Under the pieces are notes generated by a model. That model was not told the DNA's origin. It ran no database searches and was given only the letters and a program-made list of their open reading frames with translations. From positions 1-35,427 of the forward strand of contig CALDSS010000142.1 of NCBI GenBank assembly GCA_937924495.1: 35,427 nucleotides of DNA, in the 5' to 3' direction. A program made the position numbers and the translations under genes. The DNA comes from an uncultured Saprospiraceae bacterium (GTDB lineage Bacteria; Bacteroidota; Bacteroidia; Chitinophagales; Saprospiraceae). Each line of letters begins with the position of its first letter. The stretch's first letter is position 1. Of this stretch, positions 8,101-18,100 are shown piece after piece.

Positions 8101-10361
8101 CCAATTGTAACAACATTAGAGGTCATGCTTGAACAGTTATTTGCGTCCGTAACCGTCAAAGTTGTAGTATAAGTACCTTCCATATCATAGACATGCGAAG
8201 GACTAACATCTGTTGAAGTATTCGTATCTCCAAAATCCCAAGAATAGGAAGCTAAACCACTTTGGCTTGGAGTAAAGTTTGTTGCATCACCTAAACAAAC
8301 TCCTGCAAAACTGAAGTCAGAACTTGGAGGTGCTAAGAGCGTAACTTCTACTTGGTCTGTAGTGCTACATCCTTGACCATTATCAGCTGTAACTGTATAA
8401 GTTGTTGAAATAGAAGGAGTTACCGTAATCGGCGTCCCAATGTCGCCATTTGACCAGGTGAAAGTGCCAGTACCACCAATCGTTTCTAATTGGAAAGAAG
8501 AACCTTCGCAATTAGCAGCTACTGGTTGTATTTGCACCTGCGGACAAATGATAATATAAGTCGTATCACAAATAGTTCCATCTACGTTATCACAATGAAT
8601 AACACAAACTTCATCAGTTTGCATAAAATCAGATTGTGGCACTAATTCAACACAATCCGATCCATTCGTAGGATTGACATTAACAAAAGAACCATTGCTA
8701 CAAACAGATGTCGTTCCTAAACCATTTGGAAGATCCAAAACCGTAGTCAAACACTCCGTTGTGGTTTGGTCAGTTGGAATCGTTACGTAAACCGTATCCG
8801 TAGGTAGGTTTGTTGGTGGCGGTGGTGGGTCATCCACACACGGCGCAGCATTGTTTGCATTTAAGCAAATTGGAACATCTGCTCCATAGGCAAATACAAA
8901 AAGTTGTTGACCAACATTTGCGTTTTGGCTATTTGGTGGAAAAAAGGCGTCCACATCGTTTTCGATGAGTTCCACTACTCCTCCGCCACCGCAATCGCCA
9001 TCATTCGTAAAACTGAACAATGGAATTTTTGTACCCTCAATATAATTTATATCAGAAGTTGGGAAAGTCGCTAATGAGATAGTAAAGTAATCATGATTTG
9101 GAGCCTCCATTGGGCTTGAATATGTTCCGTTTATACTAAATGATACATCTGGAACTTCAGATTGCAAATCACTGATGATTAATCCGCCAGCCGGAGCTTT
9201 TAACGTCACCTGTAAATTACTTGTAATATTTGAAGGAGATGCCCATGTAACATCAGACAATAACGAAACTTGATATCGTCCTCCTGAGAGTTGCTCAATT
9301 TCATAATACATAATACACGGATCGCCTGCACACCCTTCTAATTCAAACGGCCCGACCTGTGTAATACAAAGGTTTACTGTATTTCTAACTTGTATGTAAT
9401 AAGTACCTGCTTCCAATCCAGTAAACTCATTGCTAACTTGCCAAGTGGCGCCTAAGTCAACACTATATTCGATTGGTTCTCCTCTATCTGTTCTTGCATC
9501 AATGGTAATTGTACCATTTGCCGTATCACAATCTGGGTTGGTAAATTGCTGGTCAAGAATAATAGGACCCAATGGACCTGGGAGATTTATTACACCAACT
9601 TCTTCCAAACAAATAGAAGCAACGTCGCGAACCCAGATATTAAAATCTCCTGAATTGAGTCCAGTAAAAACAGGCTCATCCTGCCAAGTATCACCATCAT
9701 CAATACTATAAACTAAATCAAGTCCGAGATCAGTTGAAGCAAAAATTTCTATAACACCATCTGAATCACCACAAGTAGTAGGTGAAGTCAATTCTACACC
9801 ATTGAAGGTAATACCGCATCCTACATTAGATAAACAAGTATAACCTTGGTCGGCGTACGAACCAGAATATGTATTGACACCTAAGCCCGCACCTGCTACA
9901 GAAATAGCATTTCCAACATTAACATTTTGAGAATTTGGTGGTAAAAAAGGATCGTCAGTATTGTCTATGAATTCCAATGCGCCAGTACACGTGCCTATAT
10001 TTTCAAATGAAAAAACGGCTACTTCTTCTCCAGTTACATATTGAATGTCCATAGTGGAGCTAACTAAGGAAAAGGAAACATAATCAAACCCGCTATTTTC
10101 TTCAGGACTAACGACTTGGACGGATTTGTTCCACAACCCTTTAAAACTCATCATATTTCCTACATCAAAGCCTCCAGTTGGCACTCGCATGGAAAGTTGT
10201 GAGGAGACAGTAGTAGCAAGCGGCCCACTGTAATTTACATCTGGTCTAAAATAAACAATGTAGGTTTTATTATCTGGCTGCAGTGCAGCTCTAACTTTTA
10301 CTTGTGCAGATAAAACCTGAAAAGCAAATAGTCCAATTAATAGGAATAAAAGTTTTCTCAT
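5127..10361 (-). CDS. Giant modular surface protein with duplicated N-module, PKD and SprB-like repeats, type B T9SS domain
   Basis: This 1744-aa protein has a signal peptide (1-19, ending VLSAQ). A first copy of the cluster's N-terminal module spans about 20-176, with FDYVSF, FIDNTDDPF and PPNSQNVNVG. Two SprB-like repeats (177-345) carry YSIDDGDTW and YSVDLGATW. A second copy of the N-module spans about 346-505 (ELIENDVDAFF, PPNSQNANVG), followed by a proline linker near 511-517. A PKD domain lies at about 680-753 (SYSWDFGDTNTST...TVTDANNC). Further Ig/SprB-like repeats run to about 1560, and a Big/cadherin-like module spans 1570-1650 (IPNQDFVGDDQFCLEICD). The end is a gliding-motility-associated type B sorting domain (1661-1744: ITPNGDFENDYLTI, VRVYNRWGNLVF, final DYIQMQR). 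It is predicted to be exported by T9SS and held at the surface. Adhesion or gliding is inferred from SprB-like content only. Confidence 0.9.
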   Translation of the reverse strand: MRKLLFLLIGLFAFQVLSAQVKVRAALQPDNKTYIVYFRPDVNYSGPLATTVSSQLSMRVPTGGFDVGNMMSFKGLWNKSVQVVSPEENSGFDYVSFSLVSSTMDIQYVTGEEVAVFSFENIGTCTGALEFIDNTDDPFLPPNSQNVNVGNAISVAGAGLGVNTYSGSYADQGYTCLSNVGCGITFNGVELTSPTTCGDSDGVIEIFASTDLGLDLVYSIDDGDTWQDEPVFTGLNSGDFNIWVRDVASICLEEVGVINLPGPLGPIILDQQFTNPDCDTANGTITIDARTDRGEPIEYSVDLGATWQVSNEFTGLEAGTYYIQVRNTVNLCITQVGPFELEGCAGDPCIMYYEIEQLSGGRYQVSLLSDVTWASPSNITSNLQVTLKAPAGGLIISDLQSEVPDVSFSINGTYSSPMEAPNHDYFTISLATFPTSDINYIEGTKIPLFSFTNDGDCGGGGVVELIENDVDAFFPPNSQNANVGQQLFVFAYGADVPICLNANNAAPCVDDPPPPPTNLPTDTVYVTIPTDQTTTECLTTVLDLPNGLGTTSVCSNGSFVNVNPTNGSDCVELVPQSDFMQTDEVCVIHCDNVDGTICDTTYIIICPQVQIQPVAANCEGSSFQLETIGGTGTFTWSNGDIGTPITVTPSISTTYTVTADNGQGCSTTDQVEVTLLAPPSSDFSFAGVCLGDATNFTPSQSGLASYSWDFGDTNTSTDVSPSHVYDMEGTYTTTLTVTDANNCSSMTSNVVTIGGAGAGSGTRTTVNACGGEEVTLSASTGTSYLWSPATGLSDPTVANPIANVSTSTTYIVTVGGTAGCGTVDTVRVEVTQAPVIVEVLSEDLTSCDTEDGSIKITATDGGNALEYSIDCGLTWSSNSSFLDLPKGTYGIMVRSVETGCTTKWADDVIFTGPLTPMITNVTTTAPTACGANDATLTVESTDTGVEYSIDGGATWTTDNEFTSLAGGTFEVEIRFAGATCTSPYSQGAVMIMDNAAPTVLNPIDRTYSCDGNPKEVTIEISENIVSYNINSSGNFSNENSNGSVLTFEATPTADSTDFEVIIEGESGCTVVENFKLYRSETPTLTVIEKANTECNDATGSFALSISGGSAPYTYTFSNANGVIQQDVVLMSNTTTFADLAAGLYSITLADEGRCASNLNVEIEAMETDFGLTQTIFMPDCNTSNGSIEIMNAPSNSTIEWLNENGETVSTSSSATDLSAGVYTLRIVDQNTGCFQIEQIALASADAPEVLLGQIVEPFCPGDASGVVSLQVNGTGEYRVTVAELGIVQVINGDQLSMISGFPAGDYNLVVENPTGCETVLPVTIVENAMQLSVDQTQPSDCALADGQLCFELANGEAPYIVQTSLGDRNNIGVGEQICYTDIAAGTYEITIFDARGCQISESLTFAAPNQPTVDNEDFVIDGFTCPGDFDSGTISSTLSSEFDIYDFNNNFIGTTPITNLLEGTYVISVDKNGCAAQTTVELTSTVSPWDVMPTITNETCVGDDGAIQLLVQGGNGNYAFLWSGSQSISNTANNLSAGNSYAVTIQDFQGCEIVVDNLTVDSDCQEANYPDTSRLQTMVNVPLNNICILNDFPIPSDATLMLCENPENGTVELAAGSCFSYIPNQDFVGDDQFCLEICDAAGNCHEITVLMSVDGRELEIMTGITPNGDFENDYLTIKNIDSYPNNTVRVYNRWGNLVFKKEGYSNDFPWKGDFYGAMLPSGTYYIVIDLGDGEQMADYIQMQR

Positions 10362-10543
10362 GACAAATACTGTTTGGTGATCTGTTTTTTCCGAAGCAGG
10401 AGGGTTCGCTTCTTTAAGGATTCTTATTTAAGTAAGAGGGGTAAGAAATAAGTGAAGGGGGAATAACAGAAATTAATAAGCAATCATCTTACCAGAATTG
10501 TATTTTAAACCTAAAATTTCAAATATGTAAGTGTGGGCACAAG

Positions 10544-10571
10544 ACAAAACATGGGTTTACAAAACTTCGCT
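10544..10571 (+). repeat. Interspersed repeat, copy 2
   Basis: This is the partner of 4858-4887, same orientation. It lies in the 432-nt gap 10362-10793, which otherwise holds G-rich tracts at 10438-10441 and 10457-10461 and two terminators, but no gene. Confidence 0.5.
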
Positions 10572-10678
10572 TTCGCAAAATGCGATGATTTCAATGCTAT
10601 TCGCGAATTTTTTAAAAATTTAGTTTAAGCATTAAAACTCCTTACTACACAAAACATTAGAGTAAGTTCTAACAATAA

Positions 10679-10712
10679 AAGAACAGCCACACCTTTCGGC
10701 ATGACTGTTCTT
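10679..10712. terminator. Bidirectional terminator hairpin
   Basis: Fifteen consecutive pairs, three of them G-U on the minus strand, with a tetraloop. T-rich stretches follow on both strands (TTTTTG on plus, TTTTATTG on minus). It is the second of two hairpins behind the 280-aa gene. Confidence 0.7.
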
Positions 10713-10744
10713 TTTGTTGAAAACCAATCTTTTAATGTGATAAC

Positions 10745-10777
10745 CAAAAAGCCCAAAGTCCAAAGGACTCGGGCTTC
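10745..10777 (-). terminator. Terminator of the 280-aa surface-protein gene
   Basis: On the minus strand GAAGCCCGAGTCC pairs with GGACTTTGGGCTT over a 3-nt loop and runs into TTTTTGG. It starts 17 nt after the stop. Confidence 0.8.
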
Positions 10778-10793
10778 AAATTAGGTTATAAAA

Positions 10794-11636
10794 TCACATT
10801 CTAATTTTTTGAAATTTATCTAAAGTGATGCTCCATGACGCTCCTTTCAACTTTAGGAAATAAGTTCCTGCTGCAAGGTTTGCAATTTGGAAAGGATGCA
10901 AATTATGTCCAGTAATCAAATCAATAGATTTGTGAGACATAGTTCTACCTAAAGCATCAACGATTTCTGCTTGTACATTTTCTGAAGGATATCCCCAATC
11001 AAATTCAAGGAAGATTTCAACTTCAGCTGGAATGGGATACAAATCAAAATCTGAGATTAACTCCTCAGAGTCGAATGTATGCGTATATAATTCTTGACAG
11101 TCCGCTCTGCCTTTTTCGTTGAAAATTCCACCGAAAGCATTGTGACCGTATCCATAAACTGCGATACTTTGACCTACATTTGCCATCATAGAATTGGGTG
11201 GCATGAATGGATCCGTTTTATTATCAATTAATTCAACAGGAGCGCTACAACCAAACTCGTTTGCAAAAGAAAGCACTGGAATTGAAACACCTTCTACATA
11301 AGGCAAGTGCAACAATCCTGAATTACGCATTGCAAAGGAGATGTAATCCACTTCAGGTGCTTCCTCAGGAGCATTAGAGCGAGAGTTATAATCCCATTCT
11401 ACACCTGGATACAGTCCTGTTACTTCTGTTGGAAAAAATAGCCCAGTTGGAGCTTTTACAGTTACTTGTGAAGCACCTGTTAGATTTGCTGGCATTTTGT
11501 AGGTTGCCATTGGGACCAAAGACACGATATATTTTTTAGTTGTCTTTTCATAGTCCATTCTGAATTGTACTTGTGCAAATATACCACTTACACAAAATAC
11601 TATCAAAACGATAGTGAGTAAAGAGTGTTTATACAT
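10794..11636 (-). CDS. Minimal member of the surface-protein family: N-module plus type A T9SS domain
   Basis: This 280-aa protein has a signal peptide (1-21, ending GIFAQ). The shared N-module spans about 22-180: QVQFRMDYEKTTKKYIVSL, KAPTGLFFPTEV, VDYISFAM, VELIDNKTDPFMPPNSMMAN and VGQSIAV. A type A sorting domain spans about 195-280 (DLYPIPAEVEIFLEFDW, AEIVDALGRTM, LAAGTYFLKL). It has no repeats between the two, so it shows that the N-module can stand alone as an exported unit. The PPNS...NVGQ form of the motif groups it with the neighbouring 1744-aa protein rather than with the two larger ones. A long hairpin lies in its upstream region (11711-11780). The function of the module is unknown to me. 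Confidence 0.85.
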   Translation of the reverse strand: MYKHSLLTIVLIVFCVSGIFAQVQFRMDYEKTTKKYIVSLVPMATYKMPANLTGASQVTVKAPTGLFFPTEVTGLYPGVEWDYNSRSNAPEEAPEVDYISFAMRNSGLLHLPYVEGVSIPVLSFANEFGCSAPVELIDNKTDPFMPPNSMMANVGQSIAVYGYGHNAFGGIFNEKGRADCQELYTHTFDSEELISDFDLYPIPAEVEIFLEFDWGYPSENVQAEIVDALGRTMSHKSIDLITGHNLHPFQIANLAAGTYFLKLKGASWSITLDKFQKIRM

Positions 11637-11710
11637 GGTTATGTTATTTGAGAATTTCTAACATTTAAAATGTAAAAATTCTTCAGTTAATTGTTTCTTA
11701 CAAAAAAAGT

Positions 11711-11780
11711 GGGGGCGTATTACTCGGATGGTGTTTGTTCACAAAGTTTGAATAAAAAAAATTGAGTACACACCGCCCCC
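11711..11780. promoter_or_regulatory. Long GC-rich hairpin upstream of the 280-aa gene
   Basis: GGGGGCG (11711-11717) pairs with CGCCCCC (11774-11780), and TACTC (11721-11725) with GAGTA (11764-11768), around a 38-nt loop in very AT-rich DNA. It starts 75 nt upstream of the start codon at 11636. It may be a leader structure or operator. The rest of the 464-nt gap (11637-12100) holds no gene. Confidence 0.45.
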
Positions 11781-12042
11781 CTTTCAAAAAATAAAAAAAT
11801 GTTGTTCTTAAAAAAGCTTTATTGATTTTAGATAGTTATTTCCCTTTTCAACTCAAAGTTAAGGCATTTAAAAATTACTGTAAATACCTGATTATCAGAA
11901 TTTTATACCCAAATTGCATTATATAACGAATAACGAATATTGCGTTTGCTTTTATCGGATTATGAACGTTTGTCAAAGCGTTTTGAGTAAAAAAAATTAA
12001 GCATTAGACGCAAAATAATTTCTATAAAAAATCCCTTAACTA

Positions 12043-12084
12043 CAAAAAAAATAGCAGTGGTACAACACTTTGCCGCACCACTGC
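12043..12084 (-). terminator. Terminator of the TSP3-repeat gene
   Basis: On the minus strand GCAGTGG (12084-12078) pairs with CCACTGC (12060-12054), and the stem is followed by TATTTTTTTTG. It lies 16 nt past the stop. Confidence 0.85.
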
Positions 12085-12100
12085 AATGCGTATAATTCAA

Positions 12101-15100
12101 TTAATCAATTACTTCTGGCAACTGCTCTGTAATAAAGAAACTTGGGAACAGGTTCGGATTGTCAGGATGACTCAACACGTTGAAGAAAATCATCTGATCA
12201 ACATCATTGCTTAATCCTTGATACTTCACTTCTCCATCCATATTGGTATCACCACCATGATAACCTTCATAAATGAAGTTGAATTGGAAGTTCGTATTTA
12301 CTGGAGCAGTAAACACATCAAAGAATACTTTATCTCTATCTGGATTGGCTATACCAGCACCTTGATAGACAATGTAATTGTTACCATCTGCATTACCTCC
12401 CCAAAGCATCGCAAAACCTCCGCTTATTACCTGAGCATGTTCTCCATAAGTAGGCGTATCCACATCTGTAAAATCAACCATTGGAGCAGAGCCAGTGCTT
12501 GTTGAAAGACTGATCGCATTGGCTGTCATGACACCCAAGTGATTTCTATGTCTAATAGAAATATAGTAGGAAGCTGCACCATCAACTTGAAAATTGACTG
12601 GACTAACTCCATCTACATCTACCACATCGCCATCTCTTTGTACTAATGCTGAACGAGATTGAACAACCACTTTTGGATCAGCTGCTGACCGCAATTCGAC
12701 AAATACCCAATCTACGATGGCATCATTTCCGGAGACACCGAATGTCGTTGCATCATCTACAACTGTTTCTCCTCCGCCTGCACCAACATGAATAAAAGGT
12801 GTTGTTACAAAATCAGGTTTTAAGTCCGTATATGGTTCGATTGCTGGTAAGAATCCTTTGTTCCTAATATCATCATCCATCAATCCTGCATTGGTATCCA
12901 TCGCACCTTGTAAGAAGACTCTAAGGTTTGAATAAACAATATCAGAACCACCAGTTTGACAGTCAGGCCCGGTTGCATCTGGCACGCAAGGGTCATTATC
13001 ATCTGGATCGTAGTTGGCTGAACCTGGAGCAGCATCGCCAAAGAATCCATCATTATCATTATCGGCAGAAGGCACGCAGCTTCCAACCGTTGGGTCTGGA
13101 ACACATGCATTTGCATCATCTGGATCAAATAATGGATCCGTGAAACTTACTCCTGTAATGTATCCATCACCATCTAAATCATTGTTTCCAGTACAAGCAC
13201 CTGTTGTGTTATCAGGAACACATGGGTCGCTATCATCTGGATCGTAGTTTGGATTTGAGGAATCGATTCCGCTAAAGAATCCATCATTGTCATTATCCTG
13301 TGCATTTGCTAAACAAGCTGAAGAGCTTTGATTTGGAATACATGGATTGTTATCATCTGGATCGTATTGAGGATTAGATGGATCAACACCACCTTTATAT
13401 CCATCACCATCGTTATCCGTAACATTCGCATTACATGCAGGTGAATTAGTATCTGGCACACATGGGTTAGCATCATTCGGATCGAAATTCGGATCGAATG
13501 GGCTAATACCTGCCATGTATCCATCACCGTCATTATCCGTTGCAGTCAATCCACAGTTAGGATTATTTGCATCAGGATCACACGCATTCAATGGATCTGT
13601 TCCGTTGGTTGTTTCATCAATATCAGAAATACCGTCGTTGTCTGAATCACTATTTGGATTGTATTGACCAGCATCATCACCGTCATTCACACCATCATTA
13701 TCATCATCTGGGTCATTTCCATTAACAATACCATCGTTGTCAAAATCACAACCATTGAATGTCCAATCAGGAACACATGGATTGTTATCATCTGGATCGA
13801 ATAGTGGATCATTTGGATCAAGGTTACTTGCATATCCATCTCTATCTGCATCCTGACCAACACATGCTGGATTGTTTTCTAATGGATCACATGGATTTAA
13901 TGGGTCAGAATCTGTGTTGGGATCGTAATTTCCATCAAAACCAGTTTCTGCATTATCAACCAATCCATCCAAATCAGAATCAGAGTTTTTATCATAATCA
14001 TCAACGTCATCAGCATCAAGAACACCATCAGCATCATCGTCATCATCAATTGAGTTAATCAATCCATCATTATCGAAATCACAATTACCTACAGTGAAAT
14101 CTGGAACACATGGATTGTTATCATCTGGATCAAAACGTGGGTGACCTTGCGCATAGGTTGGTGAATATCCGTCACCATCCACATCATCTGCATTACAAGC
14201 AAATGCATTAGGATTAGGGTCGCATGGATTTAATGGATCCGAACCGTTGAACGTCTCCTCTACATCGCTTACGGTATCTCCATCGGTATCACTGTGCGGA
14301 TCATAAGGGTCAATGTCCAAATTGTCATCTACGCCATCGCCATCATCATCTGGGTCGGTAGCATTTTGAATGCCATCATTATCAAAATCACATGATGGGA
14401 AAGTTGCCAAAGGATCGCATTGATCTAATGCACTGCTCTCTCCTGGATCATGAATTCCATTAAGATTATCATCTTCGATTCCATCCTGAATACCGTCAAA
14501 ATCAGTATCTGGGTTTCTTGGATTCATTTCTCCGATGTTTACGATTCCATCACGGTTGCGATCTTCTAAACCATCAGAAACCATATCTCCATCGGTATCA
14601 TAATTCAATGGATTGGTATCAATTCCTGCATCATAATCTCCGTCACCACCTGTCTCAACGATGTCTGGAATAAGGTCGTTGTCGCTATCAGAATATTCAT
14701 CATACGGATCAACATCTGAAACATCATTTACACCATCATTATCATCATCTGGATCAACTGAGTTGATTAATCCATCACCATCATAATCGCATTTTGCAGC
14801 TTCTAAACTTGGGATACAAGGATCTGAATCATTCGGATCGTAGAATGGATGACCTGGTGCAAAATTCTCGAAAAATTGGTCACCGTCATTATCTACTCCA
14901 CTACAAGCTAATGCGTTAGGATCTGGCTCACAAGGATTTAATGGGTCTGTATCACTTGAAGTAGGATCGTAACTTCCATCGTTACCCGTTTCGTCAGCGT
15001 CAGAAATACCATCTGCATCACTGTCACTTTCTGGGTTGTAATTTTCTACATCATCTGTATCATTTACACCGTCTCCATCATCGTCATCATCCACATCATT

Positions 15101-18100
15101 TGTCAATCCGTCACCATCAAAATCACATGAAGGTGTATTATTGATTGGGTCACAGAAATCTAATGGATCAGTTTCGATTGAAGTATCAACGAATCCATTT
15201 TTGTTGATGTCTTCATCTCCATCTAAATATCCGTCACCATCCGTATCAGGATTCAAAGGGTCTGAATCAATTCCAACATTATAAACACCGTCGTCTTTTG
15301 TTTCTTTGGTGTCAGAAATTCCATCATTATCAGAATCACTATTCGGATCTAATCTATCCACGTCATCTACATCTGCAACACCATCACCATCATCATCTGA
15401 GTCCACATCATTATTCAATCCATCTCCGTCAAAATCACAAGTATCAAGGAATGCATCAGGATCACATGGGTCAAGTGGATGACTTTCTGTAGGTTCAACA
15501 AAACCGTTGAAGTTTGAATCTTCTTGGCCATCATCGTATCCATCACCATCTGTATCAGGATTCAATGGATTAGTTTCAGTTGGATCAAGATTTCCATCTT
15601 GATTCGCATCTTCAACCCCATCTTCGATACCATCGTTGTCAGTATCTTTATCTAATGGATTTGTATCACTTCCCGGATTGTAAATTCCATCTAAACCAGT
15701 TTCGATATTATCAGGAATTTCATCGTTATCAGAATCACTATTTGGATCAAATTGATCAACATCCTGCACATCAGCAACGCCATCACCATCATCGTCTGGA
15801 TCTATATCATTAGTTTGACCATCATTGTCAAAATCACATTCATCATAAATGGCTAATGGCTCACATCTGTCTAATGGATTAGATTCACCAGTTGCCGGAT
15901 TATAAATGCCATCAAAATTTAAGTCTTCTTCACCATCTGAAAAACCATCATTATCTGAATCAAGATCTAATGGATCCATTTCTCCAGGATCTTGCTGTCC
16001 ATTTCTATTTTGGTCTTCTTCACCATCTGAAACAAAGTCATCATCCGTATCTGGGTCTAAAGGATTGGTATCAATCCCAGGATCATAAGAGCCATCCATT
16101 CCCGTTTCTACGTTGTCAGAAATTCCGTCATTATCACTATCACTATTCGGATCGAAGTTATTCACATCATTAATATCATCTACCCCATCATTATCATCAT
16201 CTGGATCATCGGCATTTAAAATACCATCATTGTCATTATCACAAGTAGTATTTGTTCCAACAGGATCACATGGATCCAATGGATTACTTTCTCCCGCTTG
16301 CATAAAACCATCTTGGTTAGCATCTTCTACACCATCATCTACCCCATCAAAATCCGTATCTGCTAATAAAGGATCTGTTTCATTCGGATCTTTAGAACCG
16401 TTTTGATTTGCATCTTCTACTCCATCAATAATTCCATCACCATCTGTATCATTATCAATCGGATTGGTATCAATTCCAGCATCATAAGAGCCATCCATTC
16501 CTGTTTCTACATCATCAACGATACCGTCATTATCACTATCACTATTTTTATCATAATCATCAACGTCCTGAATGTCAGGCACTCCATCATTATCATCATC
16601 GGTATCCACATCGTTATTCAAGCCATCGCCATCAAAATCACAATTGAAAGCTGAACCATCAGGGATACATGTATTTGCATCGTCTGGATCATATTGAGTA
16701 GAACCTGTTGGATAATTTGCAAAATATCCATCACCATCATTATCAATATCATTACATGACCCTGCATTTGAATTGGGGTCACAAGGATTTAATGGATCTG
16801 ATCCGTTGGTTGTTTCGTTAATATCTGAAATCAAATCTCCATCAGAATCACTATTTGGATCATAAGGATTGACGTCATCGACGTCATTTACACCATCACC
16901 ATCATCATCTGGGTCTAGTTGATTTGAGATACCATCGTTGTCAAAATCACATGGGTCATTGATTGCATTCGGATCACATTCATCTAATGGGTCACTTTCT
17001 CCTGCATCAACCACGCCATTTCCATTAGCATCTTCTGTTCCATCCCACAAAGCATCACCATCTGTATCCACATTTAAAGGATTCATTTCTCCTGCATCAA
17101 CCACTCCATTTTGGTTGGTATCCTCTACGCCATCATCTACGCCATCGTTATCTGTATCAGCATCGAGCGGATTGGTATCCGTTCCTGCATCGTAAGAACC
17201 ATCTGCGCCAGTTTCTATGTTGTCAGAAATTCCATCTTGATCAGAGTCTGAGTTTACGTTGACTTGATCCACATCATCAATATCATTCACCCCATCGTTA
17301 TCATCATCTGGATCAAGTTGATTTATGATGCCATCATTATCAAAATCGCAAGTAGGGGCAGCAGTACTTGGATTACATGGATTTAATTCATCTGGATCAT
17401 GCAATGGATCTGTTGCTGGCAAACTTCCGTAATATCCATCACCATCATCATCTGTTCCGATACATGCTATTACGGTATTATCCGGATCACAAGCATCTAA
17501 TGGATCGGAGCCAGCATTGGTTTCATCTAAATCGCCAACTCCATCGCCATCTGAATCACTAGTGGTGTCAAAATTCTGAATATCTTGTATATCATCCACT
17601 CCATCTCCGTCATCATCTGCATCTACATCATTCGCTTGACCATCGTTATCCCAATCGCAAGAAGCATAAATTGGCTTTGGGTCACATATATCTCTAGGGT
17701 CAGATTCTCCTGGATCAACTTGTCCATTTCGGTCTGCATCCTCTACGCCATCATCAATTCCATCTCCGTCAGTATCAGCGTTTAAAAAATTCGTTTCGGT
17801 TGGTGGGTCGTAAATTCCATTATTATTAAGGTCTTCTATAATGTTAACCAATCCATCGCCATCGTCATCGCGGCAATCAGCATCAGTTCCATAATTACCT
17901 GTATAAAAATATTGAGCGCCAGTTAAAAGGTCAAAAGCAGAAAGCTCATTCCCTGGGTTATTCCCTATAGAGTTAGGCAACTGAGCGAAGGGATCGAACT
18001 GGTTATCTATTAGATAGATTTCTCCAGCACAATTGGTGGTTCGTTGAAAGTTGATAAGCTCAACCTCTACGCCACTTTGATAAATAATGGTAGGAACATC

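Noticed and set aside
12007-12014. GACGCAAA, resembling the first box of the SigZ promoter
   Set aside because: No CGTC lies 15 nt downstream on the minus strand and the nearest start on that strand is about 370 nt away, so a chance match is likely.
13759-17785. Plus-strand frames rich in His, Ser or Ile opposite the TSP3 gene
   Set aside because: They are the reverse reading of Asp codons (GAT read as ATC, CAT or TCA), with no start context, and lie wholly inside a well-supported gene.
12950-17890. Possible CRISPR or simple tandem repeat array
   Set aside because: Repetition follows codon structure of an open frame with 40- and 133-codon periods; there are no constant repeats with unique spacers and no cas genes.
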